From positions 1 to 51,774 of the forward strand of contig JAFAXH010000122.1 in NCBI GenBank assembly GCA_019241085.1: a stretch of DNA of 51,774 nt. Reading direction: 5' to 3'. This document shows positions 41,707 through 51,096 of the stretch, piece by piece. The translations under genes were made by a program, and so were the position numbers. Position 1 is the stretch's first letter. Every line of letters begins with the position of its first letter. The notes beneath the pieces were generated by a model. The model saw nothing but the letters and a program-made list of their open reading frames with translations, did not search any database and was not told where the DNA came from. This stretch comes from Verrucomicrobiota bacterium (lineage in GTDB: Bacteria; Verrucomicrobiota; Verrucomicrobiia; Chthoniobacterales; SZAS-18).

Positions 41707-42266
41707 GGCATCAGCACCGTGTCGATGACGTGGATGACGCCGTTCGACTGTTTCACGTCGGCAATCGTCACCATCGCCATGCCGCCCTTGGCATCGGTGA
41801 GATGCACCATCGAGCCGCTCATCGTCGCGGTGAGCGTTTCGCCGTTGACGGTCTTCATCTTGGCTTTGCCGCCGCCGGCTTTGATGGCGTCAACAATCTT
41901 GGCCGCGGTGTAATCGCCGGGCACGACGTGGTAGGTCAGGATTTTCGTGAGCTTCTCTTTGTTCTCGGGTTTGACCAGCGTGTCCACGGTGCCAGCGGGC
42001 AGCTTGTTAAAGGCTTCGTTGGTCGGCGCGAAAACGGTGAACGGGCCTTTGCCCTTGAGCGTTTCCACCAGTCCGGCGGCCTTGACGGCGGCGACGAGCG
42101 TGGTGTGGTCCTTGGAGTTTACCGCGTTGTCGATGATGTCCTTGTTCGCATACATCGGCGCGCCGCCAACCATGGGATTTTCAGCGGCAACGGCGAGACG
42201 GCTGGCGCTGAGGGTGGTGAGCGCGCAGGCGGCTGCCAGCACAGTGAGACGTAGGGTTTTATTCAT
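41703..42266 (-). CDS. secreted fasciclin (FAS1) domain protein
   Basis: A 187-residue protein with a signal peptide (about 1-27) and one FAS1 domain (about 45-187). The conserved H1 region is GPFTVFAPTNEAFNKLP and the H2 region ends NGVIHVIDTVLMP, with the central YHVVPG. FAS1 proteins mediate adhesion, often to polysaccharide or to other envelope proteins. The 400-bp spacer upstream (42267-42667) holds no gene that I can see; it should contain promoters for this gene and the rightward TIR-kinase gene. Confidence 0.92.
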   Translation of the reverse strand: MNKTLRLTVLAAACALTTLSASRLAVAAENPMVGGAPMYANKDIIDNAVNSKDHTTLVAAVKAAGLVETLKGKGPFTVFAPTNEAFNKLPAGTVDTLVKPENKEKLTKILTYHVVPGDYTAAKIVDAIKAGGGKAKMKTVNGETLTATMSGSMVHLTDAKGGMAMVTIADVKQSNGVIHVIDTVLMP

Positions 42267-42667
42267 GGGATTTCGGTGTTTGTTTTTTCTGAAAATGCCG
42301 ACGTAGCGGGCGGTGCCGGACGGGTTCGACGGCAGCGCGGCCCGCGGGACGTTGGCGTGGTTGGACATCCGGGCTGGGGGGCAGTCTGGATGCACGCGCC
42401 GCGGCGTCTTTCATTCTCCGAGCCGCGTGCCGTCACTCTTGCACCGACGGGCGGCTTCCTCTAAAGTGTCGGCTCGGAACGGCGCATTCGCCGACGGACA
42501 GAAGTCTTTTCAAGACATGGCAAACGGCTGGCGAACAACGACCTGGCAGCGTGCGACGCAACGCCGGGCCGGGTAGGAAGAAAAATCCCGGGCGCCCGCC
42601 TGTCTGCACTGCCCGTTGCGCGGGCGCGCCTGCCCACCGCCGCACCCGCCTTTTTCTTCGGTAAAAT
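42267..42667. other. divergent spacer, no gene seen
   Basis: About 400 bp between the fasciclin and TIR-kinase genes. It shows GC-rich stretches with short palindromic words (for example GCGGGCG repeats near 42590-42640), but no clear long inverted repeat, gene or promoter by eye. Confidence 0.5.
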
Positions 42668-45600
42668 ATGCCGCATTCGGTCTTTATTGCCTACGTCGCC
42701 AAAGACCGGCGGGTCGCCGAGGCTGCCTGCGCGGCGCTGGAAGGCGCCGGCATCCCGTGCTGGCTCGCGCCGCGCAACGTCGTGGCCGGCCGGCCGTCGT
42801 TTGGGCAAATCAACGAAGCCATCCGCGCGGCGCGCTTGTGCCTTTTGATTTTGAGCAAGGAAGCCGACAGCGCGCCGCAAATCCTGCGGCAAGTCGAACG
42901 CGCGGCGGATTATTACCTGCCGGTGCTGAGCTTGCAGATCGAGGATTTCACGCCGGGGCCGGATTTGCAATATTTCCTCGGCAGCTCACTGCGGCTGGAT
43001 GCCTATGAAGCCAGTGACCTCGCGGGTCGGCTAGCGCTGCTGGTCAAGGACGTATCTGCCACGCTGGCGGATCGCGAGCAAATGACGCAAGTCGATGCGC
43101 CGACGCCACCGCCGCCGGACCCGGCGCTCGCGACGGAAACGGCGACCTTGGAACCGGGCGTCGCCGCCGAAGCCACTTTGGCGGAGCCGACGCCCGCGGC
43201 GACTTCCGCCGCGCAGACAAAAACCGCCGCCGGCGCAACAGCCACGCTGAAAACTGCCAGCCAGGCCACCGTCGAGCGGCGGCCGAAATCCATTTTGGAA
43301 GGCGAAAAATTCGGGCACTTCCGCGTGCTGCGCAAAGAAGACGGCTCGCTGCAAATGCTCGGCAAAGGCGCGATGGGCGTCACTTACAAAGCGCTCGACA
43401 CCAATCTCGAACGCTACGCCGCGCTCAAAGTCGTCAACCCGGCGCTGACGCAAGATGACCGTGTGCTCAAGCGCTTCCGCCGCGAAGCCCAGGCGGCTGC
43501 GCGGCTGCGCCATCCGAACATCGCCTCCGTGTTTTATCTCGGCGACGAGCAGGGGACGCTGTTTTACGCGATGGAATTTGTCGAGGGCGAGACGCTCAAC
43601 AAATTCATCCAGCGCAAAGGCAAGCTCGAGCCAATCGAGGCGCTGCGGCTCGTGCATCAGGTCGCCCAGGCGCTCGTCGCCGCGCACCGGCAAAATCTCA
43701 TTCACCGCGACATCAAGCCGGATAACCTCATGATTACCGGTCACGACGGCGAGGACTGGCAGATCAAGCTCATCGACTTCGGTCTCGCCAAGGGCTTGGA
43801 ACAACGCGAAGGCGCGTCGGAGGCGAGCATGGGCGGCTTTGTCGGCAGCCCGGCCTTTGCCAGCCCGGAGCAGTGCTCGGAACTGGAGCTGGACATCCGC
43901 TCGGACATTTATTCGCTGGGCGTGACGCTCTGGTTCATGCTCACGGGCAAGGTGCCCTTTACTGGGCCGGTCGCGCAGGTGTTGTATTTCCAGGTTTCCA
44001 AGCCGCCGCCGGTCGAGCAGCTCGACGGGTTGCCCGGTGAAGTGACAGCGCTCCTGCTCGGGATGCTCGCCAAAGCGCCCGAAGATCGTCCGCAGACGCC
44101 GCTCGACCTGCAGCACGCGCTGGAAACCGTGCTCCGGCGTCTGGCCGGGCCGGACCTGACCGGACTGCCGCCAGTCGCCACGCCGCCGCCTGTGCCGCGC
44201 GCCGTGCCGCCGGTGCCTGCGGCAAATGCGACTGTCAATCCGACCGCCCGCACGATTTCCGCGGACGATGACGAGGACGCCGTGGCCACGCTGATCTCGC
44301 CCGGCGCAGGCTCGACCGCGCCGTCGCCTGCCACAGCGCAGCACTCGGCGCAGCCGCCGCCGCTGCCGCCGATTGATCTCGCGGCTTACGAGCGACTCGC
44401 GGCCGGCGCGGAAGTCGATTCGGGCCGTTACCGCCTGGCCCGGCTGGTGTCCGACGGTCCGTGCGGGCGCTTGTTCCAGGCGCGCGACACCGGCAATCAG
44501 GAACTGGTCGCGGTGGAAACCTTCCGCCCCGATCTGCTGGCGGCCGATCCGCCGTTGCGCGAGCGCATTCGGCATCGCCTGGAAACCGCCGCGGCGCTGA
44601 TCCATCCCAATGTTGGCAAATGCCTGGACACCGAACTGGAAGCGTCGCCGCCCTTCGTGGTGTCGGAATGGCTGAACGGCTGGCCGCTCTGGGATTTGCT
44701 GCGCCGGCGCGGCGTGTTCAGCGCCAAGGACGTGCTGCGGCTGCTCGACGGCATCGCGGAGGTGATCGACTTCGCTGCCGAAACCAAGCCGGGTCTGCTC
44801 CAGCTTTCGCCGCGCAAACTCTTCGTCGTCTGGCCGCTCGCCGACGCTGCGGTGGAGGCGCAACGCGAACGGCTGGCCGACCAGCCGGTGCCGACCTGGC
44901 CGGAATTTACCTTGAAAATCAATCCCCTGAGCCTGCACTCGCTCCTGCCGCCGCCGACCGCCGGCAGGAGCGCCGTTCCGGGGCTGAATGCCGAGTGGAC
45001 CGTGGCGCCCGACTCGATGAGCACGAGCGACGGTCTGCCGAAGGCTGGCATTTCCACGATCAATTCCGTCGAGTCGTTTGCGGTGCTCCTTTACGAATTG
45101 CTCTCGGGCCGTCCGCCGCTCCTGCGGCCGGGCACCGGCTTCACGCCGTTGACGACGGTGAACCAGGAGGGCAATGCCGTGCTGCGCCGCGCGCTGCGGC
45201 CGATTGGCGCGACGGGTCGTTTTGGTTCGTGCCTCGAATTCTGGACGGCGTTTCGCGAAGCCAGCGGGACGGCCACGCGGCCGGCTGCCAAACCCGGCAC
45301 GGAAACCGCCGCCGCGGTGGCGCCAACCACGCCGCCCGTCGTTCCGCTGACCGAGCGCCGCACTGCTTCGCCCGGCGGCGTCCTGCCGACGGCATCCGGG
45401 TCCGCGCAGGCGACGCAGACTCCCGCGACCTCGCCCACGGTGGCGCCATCGGCATTTGCGCACGTCATTCCGCCGGAATTTCTTGGTGTCGTGGCCACGG
45501 GCACGCGGCTGCGTCTGGAGCCGGCGACCCCGCCTGCCGCCGGAGAAACCAGCGCCGGGCTGCCACCGCCGCTGGCGGCATATCTCGTTGCGCGACCGCT

Positions 45601-46270
45601 TTTCCGGTTGGGCCGGGCGCGGAAGGAAGTCGATCTTTTAACCTGGTTCTGGCCGCGCGACGCCGAGCAGGACGAGAAGACAAAACGGTTGAGCAAAGTC
45701 CACGCGATTGCCGAGCTTGGCCCGACTGGCGAGATCGTCGTGCGTGACGCGGGCAGCGCGAATTTTACCTCGTTTGAAGGCACCGCGCTGATCGGTGAAA
45801 AGAGCGCGCCGCTCGATCACCGCGGCGTCCTAGTTTTGGGCAACGATTACCAGATCGAGATCGTGCCGCACGCCAGTTCCGTGTCCGGCGGCCTGCGGGT
45901 GGTCAACGAAGATGCCTGGCCGGGACCGCCAGCCACGCTGGCCGCCGTGCCGGAGCAGGTGCGGCGCGGCTGCGTGTCATTTCGCCCAGTGAATTCCGAG
46001 CCGGCGCTGCACCTCGCGTTGTGGCTCTTTACGGACGCCAAGTTCGGCAGCCATCCGGGCAACGCGCTCGTCTTTGCCGACCCGAGCATGATCGGCGTGC
46101 AAGGGCGCTTTCATTATTATCGCGAACAATTCTGGCTCGAAGCGTTCGACGGCGGCAGCGGCTTGCGCGTGGACGAACACGTGCTCGCGCCCGGTGAACT
46201 CGTGCCGCTGGCGACGGGTCAGAAGGTGCTGCTGGGCAGCGTGGTGTTTGAAGCGAACGTGGAAGGCTGA
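42668..46270 (+). CDS. TIR domain - Ser/Thr kinase - pseudokinase - FHA-like fusion protein
   Basis: A 1200-residue multidomain protein. The TIR domain (about 1-115) has VFIAYVAKDRRVAE, CWLAPRNVVAG and the helix ILRQVERA. In relatives the helix reads LREVERA, so the catalytic Glu position is Gln (Q75). The first kinase (about 216-495) is complete: G-loop 232-237, K254, HRD (346-348), DFG (370-372), APE-like SPEQ. A second kinase-like domain (about 588-870) has VAVE (E617) instead of the ATP-binding Lys and SPRK instead of HRD, so it is a pseudokinase. The C-terminus has two FHA-like stretches (about 970-1080 and 1110-1200, including ALVFADPSMIGVQGRFHYY). No membrane segment is seen. It lies 93 bp before a second kinase gene on the same strand. 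Signalling or defence are both possible. Confidence 0.85.
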   Translation: MPHSVFIAYVAKDRRVAEAACAALEGAGIPCWLAPRNVVAGRPSFGQINEAIRAARLCLLILSKEADSAPQILRQVERAADYYLPVLSLQIEDFTPGPDLQYFLGSSLRLDAYEASDLAGRLALLVKDVSATLADREQMTQVDAPTPPPPDPALATETATLEPGVAAEATLAEPTPAATSAAQTKTAAGATATLKTASQATVERRPKSILEGEKFGHFRVLRKEDGSLQMLGKGAMGVTYKALDTNLERYAALKVVNPALTQDDRVLKRFRREAQAAARLRHPNIASVFYLGDEQGTLFYAMEFVEGETLNKFIQRKGKLEPIEALRLVHQVAQALVAAHRQNLIHRDIKPDNLMITGHDGEDWQIKLIDFGLAKGLEQREGASEASMGGFVGSPAFASPEQCSELELDIRSDIYSLGVTLWFMLTGKVPFTGPVAQVLYFQVSKPPPVEQLDGLPGEVTALLLGMLAKAPEDRPQTPLDLQHALETVLRRLAGPDLTGLPPVATPPPVPRAVPPVPAANATVNPTARTISADDDEDAVATLISPGAGSTAPSPATAQHSAQPPPLPPIDLAAYERLAAGAEVDSGRYRLARLVSDGPCGRLFQARDTGNQELVAVETFRPDLLAADPPLRERIRHRLETAAALIHPNVGKCLDTELEASPPFVVSEWLNGWPLWDLLRRRGVFSAKDVLRLLDGIAEVIDFAAETKPGLLQLSPRKLFVVWPLADAAVEAQRERLADQPVPTWPEFTLKINPLSLHSLLPPPTAGRSAVPGLNAEWTVAPDSMSTSDGLPKAGISTINSVESFAVLLYELLSGRPPLLRPGTGFTPLTTVNQEGNAVLRRALRPIGATGRFGSCLEFWTAFREASGTATRPAAKPGTETAAAVAPTTPPVVPLTERRTASPGGVLPTASGSAQATQTPATSPTVAPSAFAHVIPPEFLGVVATGTRLRLEPATPPAAGETSAGLPPPLAAYLVARPLFRLGRARKEVDLLTWFWPRDAEQDEKTKRLSKVHAIAELGPTGEIVVRDAGSANFTSFEGTALIGEKSAPLDHRGVLVLGNDYQIEIVPHASSVSGGLRVVNEDAWPGPPATLAAVPEQVRRGCVSFRPVNSEPALHLALWLFTDAKFGSHPGNALVFADPSMIGVQGRFHYYREQFWLEAFDGGSGLRVDEHVLAPGELVPLATGQKVLLGSVVFEANVEG

Positions 46271-46363
46271 GCGCCGCGAGTCGTTGGCCGCGCGGCGCAT
46301 TTTTAAATCGAAACAAGAATCCGAAGTTGCCGACTCCCTCGGGAATCATCTACACTGCGCGCC

Positions 46364-48850
46364 GTGGCCAATCCGGGACAAGATGACTTAGACGAACTGG
46401 ATTTGGGCCAGACGATCCGCGGCTTCGCGCCGCGGCAAAAGCTCTTCAAGCGTTTCACGCTGCAAAAGATTCTGGGCCGCGGCGGCATGGGCGTGGTCTG
46501 GCTGGCGCGCGACGAGGAACTGGAGCGGCAGGTGGCGTTGAAATTTCTGCCCGACCTCGTCGTTCACGACCGCGCCGTGCTCGATGAGTTGAAGCGCGAG
46601 ACCCGGCGCAACCTCGATCTCACGCACCGCAACATCGTCCGCATTTACGACTTCGTGCAGGACGAAACGGCGGCCTGCATCTCGATGGAATACGTTGATG
46701 GCGACACGCTCTCGGCGTTGCGCGTGGACCGGCCGGGGCGGGTGTTTTCGGTCAATGAATTGCGCGACTGGCTCACCGACCTTTGCGACGGCCTCGACTA
46801 CGCGCACCGCCGGGCCAAGATCGTGCACCGCGACCTGAAGCCGGCGAACTTGATGGTCAATTCGCAGAACGAGATCAAGATCACCGACTTCGGCATCGCG
46901 CGCAGCGTCAGCGACAACGTCAGCATGATGACCCGCACGTCGGGCACCTCGGGCACGCTGACTTACATGAGCCCCCAGCAATGGGCCGGCGAACGCCCGA
47001 CGCCGCTCGATGACATCTACGCGGTCGGCTCGACGATTTACGAACTGCTGACCTCGAAGCCGCCATTTTATTCCGGCAACATCGACCGACAGATCGAGAA
47101 AAAAATCCCGCCGTCGATGAAGGAACGGCGCGAGGAACTCAACATCGCCGGCGCCGAGCCAATCCCGCCGGAATGGGAGGAAGTCGTCGCGTCGTGTCTG
47201 GCGAAAGACCCGGCGCAACGGCCGCAAACGGCGCGCGACATCGCCGCGCGGCTTTTCGGCGGCACTTCGAGTGCGACCGTGCCGCCGACGAGCACGGTCA
47301 CGCGGCCATCCGCGCCGGACAATGCGGGATTCGCCGTCGCGCCCGCGCCGACCACTCCTCCGCTGGCGACCGAGCCGACGGCCTTGCGCATCGACGTGCC
47401 GATCCCGCAGACGACGCCGCCCGTCATCGAAGCGAAAGCCACGCCCGCGCCGGTGGTCGATTTGCCCGTGCCGCCCACGCCGCCACCCGTGGTGACGCGC
47501 CCCGCGACCACGCCGCTGCCGCCCGCGCCAGTGGTTGCGCCGCCCTCGCCGCCGGCGCCCGTTTTCAACGCGCCATTGCCGCCGCCTCCGCAGCCACCGC
47601 CGTCGCCTCCGTGGCAACAACAGGTCGCGCCGTTGCCACCACCGCCCACGTATCCGCCGCCGACAGTCACGCTCGACGACGGCACAGGCAAAAAATCGTC
47701 GGCCAACCCGCTTCTCTTCGTCATGGTTGCCCTCGTCCTGCTCGCCTTGCTCGGCGTGGGCGGCTGGTTCCTATTTTTACGACCAAAGCCGGGCGAAGAG
47801 AAAAAAGAATTCGGGCAAAATTCGCCGTCGCCCACGGCCAGCCCATTGCCCAGCGCGAGTCCATCGCCGACGGCTACGCCGCGCATCGTCGCGACGCCTA
47901 CGCCGACCGCGGCGCCCCCGCAGGACTTCCGTTTTGCCGGTGGCATCCAACCGGCGAATGCGACGGTTGAGTTCAATGGCCGCAGGCTTTTGCAGAATCC
48001 GGCGACTCCCGGCCTGTTCACGTTGCCGGCCGGTTTTTCGGGTGGTGATCTCACCGTCCGCGCGCCGGGTTACAAGGCGCTGACCGTGCGGGCGCAGCCG
48101 GGTGGGTCATATTCCAGCCCGGTGGTGTTGGAACGGCAAACGGGCAAGGTCAGCTTTGTCTTCGGCACGCGCGTGACCGATTACACGACGATTACTTTCC
48201 AAATGTTGCGTCCGCCGCCAGGCGAGGGGGGCAACGTGGAACTCGACCCGACCGAGCGCACGCGGGAAACCAAGGAAGCTGTCAGCGGCGCGTTGCTGGA
48301 GTTGCCGACGGGCATTTACAAAGTCACGCTCCTCGGCCCGCGCGGTCGCGAGGACACGCACATCCAGCCGCTCATGCTGCGCGACGACCTCGAAGTGCGC
48401 GCCGGACCGGAGACGCGCCTGCCGTTGCCGGCGTCGTTTGCGGGCAACTACCGTTACGAATTCAAAATCCCCAACGTCGTCGTGTCCCGCACGCTGGTTC
48501 TCGAGCCTGGGTTGGATGGCGGCCGGGTGGACGATTCCTACACCGAGACGCTCAATGGAGGGACGCGGCAGACGGCGGTCCGCGGCCTGCGCGTCGATGG
48601 GTTGCAGCTCGATGCCAAAGGCGTGCTCTCGGGTTGGATTCGGTTTTCCACCTACCCGGATGAGAAAGAACGCGCTTACGACGAACATTTCCAAATTCGC
48701 GCCACGCCCAGCGGCACCTTGCTCATCAGCGGAGGCCGCGAAGCCGCGCCCGACGCGGCGACGTTGCGCACCTTGCCCGTGACTGTAACCAAGCATCCGC
48801 CGAAAACTGACGACCGTGTTGGCGAATCTCCGCTCAAGCGGCTCGATTGA
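46364..48850 (+). CDS. transmembrane Ser/Thr protein kinase with PEGA-like extracytoplasmic part
   Basis: An 828-residue PknB-type kinase starting at GTG. The kinase domain (about 31-305) has G-loop 38-43, K60, HRDLKPANLM (HRD 155-157) and DFG (175-177), followed by TSGTSGTLTYMSPQQW. A long Pro-rich linker (about 320-445) leads to one membrane segment (about 447-469). The outer part starts with a Pro/Ser/Ala-rich stretch, then a PEGA-like repeat (about 523-605, NATVEFNGRRLLQN, LTVRAPGYKAL) and a C-terminal beta-rich region without a known name. Such kinases sense envelope conditions. It may phosphorylate, or be recruited by, the FHA-like protein encoded just upstream. Confidence 0.9.
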   Translation: MANPGQDDLDELDLGQTIRGFAPRQKLFKRFTLQKILGRGGMGVVWLARDEELERQVALKFLPDLVVHDRAVLDELKRETRRNLDLTHRNIVRIYDFVQDETAACISMEYVDGDTLSALRVDRPGRVFSVNELRDWLTDLCDGLDYAHRRAKIVHRDLKPANLMVNSQNEIKITDFGIARSVSDNVSMMTRTSGTSGTLTYMSPQQWAGERPTPLDDIYAVGSTIYELLTSKPPFYSGNIDRQIEKKIPPSMKERREELNIAGAEPIPPEWEEVVASCLAKDPAQRPQTARDIAARLFGGTSSATVPPTSTVTRPSAPDNAGFAVAPAPTTPPLATEPTALRIDVPIPQTTPPVIEAKATPAPVVDLPVPPTPPPVVTRPATTPLPPAPVVAPPSPPAPVFNAPLPPPPQPPPSPPWQQQVAPLPPPPTYPPPTVTLDDGTGKKSSANPLLFVMVALVLLALLGVGGWFLFLRPKPGEEKKEFGQNSPSPTASPLPSASPSPTATPRIVATPTPTAAPPQDFRFAGGIQPANATVEFNGRRLLQNPATPGLFTLPAGFSGGDLTVRAPGYKALTVRAQPGGSYSSPVVLERQTGKVSFVFGTRVTDYTTITFQMLRPPPGEGGNVELDPTERTRETKEAVSGALLELPTGIYKVTLLGPRGREDTHIQPLMLRDDLEVRAGPETRLPLPASFAGNYRYEFKIPNVVVSRTLVLEPGLDGGRVDDSYTETLNGGTRQTAVRGLRVDGLQLDAKGVLSGWIRFSTYPDEKERAYDEHFQIRATPSGTLLISGGREAAPDAATLRTLPVTVTKHPPKTDDRVGESPLKRLD

Positions 48851-49076
48851 ACGCCCGGCAAGGCAGCAGCCTTTCTCGGGGAAAGTCCATGGGAAGGCGC
48901 TTTGTTGAATTTTAGGGGTTGACCAAACCGCAGGGTTCGGCAAAAAACAGGGCGTTCGCAAACCGGCGTGGGCAACCGCGCCGGGCTTTGAGCTGAAACC
49001 CAAGGCTTGAGGCGCTCTCATGCTTAACCTAAGGCTTTGGGAACACACCTTGACCAACCAAAAACAACCAAGACGA

Positions 49077-50354
49077 ATGAACCATCAACGATTTACTCCG
49101 CGTCGCCGGACCGCGCTGTTTAGCCTGGCTGTCGCCGCAGCGATTTCCGCCGGCAGTATCACTTTGCTCTCGCCCCGCGCCGAAGCGGTCAGCGCCTCGG
49201 CCTCCGAGGCTTCCTATGAACCCGTGGCCTCCTCGCCGCGCGAGCTGGTGAGCATGCCTGCCAGGCCGACGATCCGCACGGTCGAGTCCCCGCGGCGCAC
49301 GCTGCCGCCGGAGAGCACGACCGAGGAAACGGCGCAAAATCGCCGCAACCGCCGCCCGCGCCGCGGTGGCAATCGGACGGTGGAGCGCCGCACGACCACC
49401 ACGACGACTCGTCGGACTGCCGACACGTCGAAGGAGGAAGTGGAGGACAAGAAACAGGTGGTGATCCCGCCCGCGCCCATGCCGCTCCAATTCTCGATTT
49501 CGGCTGGCTGGCAGAGCCGTTACATCTTCCACGGATTGGACATCATTTCGTTCAACTCGCGGTATCGCGTTGATGGGAACACCTTTGCGGTGCGCGACGA
49601 GAGTTCATCCATTTGGTTTACGGATGCGACGGTGGCTTGGAAAGGTCTGCGCCTCGGCGTGGGCTACATCCAGGCGGTGGACCCGACGGTCCCTTATTTC
49701 CAGAACTCTGCCTTAGGCCGAGTCATTTCTTTCGGACCACGAGACACCGCCGACCACGTCAGCCTCTACCGTGAGGTCGATGTGCATCTTGATTACACGC
49801 ACGCCCTTGTCCCGAACTGGCTCGACGGCACCATCGGCTATAACTCGTATATCTTTCCCAACAAAGATTTCAAAGGCACGAACTACCAGGGAGAAATCCC
49901 GATCCGGCTGACGTTTACCCGGATTCCTTTCGTGCGGCCGAGCTTCACTTATTATCGCTACATTTCCGACTACAAGCGGTTTGAAGCAGGCAACTTGAAC
50001 GGTAACTACGTGGAGTTCCGTCTGGATACTGGATTCCCGCTCTACACCTCGAATCACGTTTCGGTGGCGATCGCGCCTTACGCCTTGGTGAGCTATAACA
50101 TCAACTACCTGAAGTTCTCGGGTAACGATGACATCGGTGGCTGGAACACGTTCGAGACCGGCATCAAGCTGCCGATTCGCGTTGGCAGGCATTTCACCGT
50201 GACTCCCTTCGGTAACTATGGCGCAAATCTCTCAGATGCGACCTTGGTCCCCAACAATTTCGCGGCTAGTTCCGCGACTGGCACTGATGGCCATCGGTCC
50301 TTCGGCGAACACACGAGCTTCTGGGGCGGTGTCAACCTCTCCTACTCGTTCTAA
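49077..50354 (+). CDS. outer-membrane beta-barrel protein with Arg/Thr-rich N-terminal linker
   Basis: A 425-residue protein. A signal peptide (about 8-38) is followed by a low-complexity segment (about 80-135) rich in Arg and Thr (for example RRTTTTTTRR). From about 145 the sequence alternates aromatic and polar residues as in barrel strands (FSISAGWQSRYIFHGLD, WFTDATVAWKGLRLGVGYIQ, FTYYRYISDYK) and ends in Phe (NLSYSF), the usual terminal residue for barrel insertion. The barrel has about 12 to 14 strands. Its family is not certain. A strong terminator follows. Confidence 0.8.
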   Translation: MNHQRFTPRRRTALFSLAVAAAISAGSITLLSPRAEAVSASASEASYEPVASSPRELVSMPARPTIRTVESPRRTLPPESTTEETAQNRRNRRPRRGGNRTVERRTTTTTTRRTADTSKEEVEDKKQVVIPPAPMPLQFSISAGWQSRYIFHGLDIISFNSRYRVDGNTFAVRDESSSIWFTDATVAWKGLRLGVGYIQAVDPTVPYFQNSALGRVISFGPRDTADHVSLYREVDVHLDYTHALVPNWLDGTIGYNSYIFPNKDFKGTNYQGEIPIRLTFTRIPFVRPSFTYYRYISDYKRFEAGNLNGNYVEFRLDTGFPLYTSNHVSVAIAPYALVSYNINYLKFSGNDDIGGWNTFETGIKLPIRVGRHFTVTPFGNYGANLSDATLVPNNFAASSATGTDGHRSFGEHTSFWGGVNLSYSF

Positions 50355-50388
50355 AGTCGAAGCTACCTAGTTTCAATCCAACACAAAA

Positions 50389-50428
50389 CCCCAGCGAGGC
50401 AGGCTCCTCGCTGGGGTTTTTGTTTTTC
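50389..50428 (+). terminator. Rho-independent terminator after the outer-membrane protein
   Basis: An 11-base perfect stem CCCCAGCGAGG (50389-50399) with CCTCGCTGGGG (50406-50416), a six-base loop and TTTTTGTTTTT directly after. It lies 34 bases past the stop of the barrel gene and is the clearest terminator in the window. Confidence 0.93.
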
Positions 50429-50461
50429 TACTATGGTGAATGCAGGAACGAGTAGAGATTC

Positions 50462-50971
50462 TTACACAGAACGCGCCGCAGAGACATTGATCTGTTGCGC
50501 CAGCGCGGTCAGTTTTTTGTCCGCGGCGCCTTCTTCGTCGAGCGTTTGTTGGAGCAGGTTGGCGGCTTCGCGGTCGCCGAGCAGTTCCGCATAATTCCGC
50601 GCGCTGCCGTAACCGGCCATTTCGTAATGCTCGACGCGTTGCGCTTGCGAGATGAGACCGGCGTCTTTCACCGCGGGTTCGGCGTCTTCGCTGATCCAGT
50701 CGCTGCCTTCCGAGACCAAGCCTTTCATCGCGTCGCAGGTGTGTCCGCTCAGGTCGGCCCCGAGTTTCGAGCCAATCGTTTCCAGCCGCTGGAGCTGGTT
50801 TTCGGTCTCGCGCAGGTGGGTTTCAAACGCCTGCCTGAGTTGGGGTGAATTGGCGGAGGCCGCCATTTTTGGCAATGCCTTCGTGAGTTGCGTTTCCGCG
50901 CTGTGGAGGTCTTTTAGCTCGTGCAGATAGAGGTCGTGTAGCGTGTTGTATTTTTGTCCGAAAAAAGACAT
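50462..50971 (-). CDS. YciE/YciF-type ferritin-like protein (DUF892)
   Basis: A 169-residue all-helical protein. Acidic and histidine pairs expected for a di-iron four-helix bundle are visible: LHDLYLHELKDLHSAETQL (E18, E25), THLRETENQLQRLE, and the later QRVEHYEMAGYGSARNYAELLG. The family is induced by stress in enteric bacteria; iron or oxygen chemistry is suspected but not proven. It is convergent with the barrel gene and separated from it by the terminator. Confidence 0.9.
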   Translation of the reverse strand: MSFFGQKYNTLHDLYLHELKDLHSAETQLTKALPKMAASANSPQLRQAFETHLRETENQLQRLETIGSKLGADLSGHTCDAMKGLVSEGSDWISEDAEPAVKDAGLISQAQRVEHYEMAGYGSARNYAELLGDREAANLLQQTLDEEGAADKKLTALAQQINVSAARSV

Positions 50972-51096
50972 AGATGTGGTGGGTTTGGGTTAAACGGTGG
51001 GCGCCATTCAACGGTCGCGCACGCCGTGGCGCTAAATCGCTTCCGCCGCTGCCGGCGGACGATGATTTTTTCCCGCGTCAGACGCCGCGGGCGCGC

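Noticed and set aside
43031..45463. 810-codon reverse-strand ORF opposite the TIR-kinase gene
   Set aside because: The Arg/Gly/His-rich translation without motifs is typical of the antisense of a GC-rich gene; the forward frame has clear TIR and kinase motifs.
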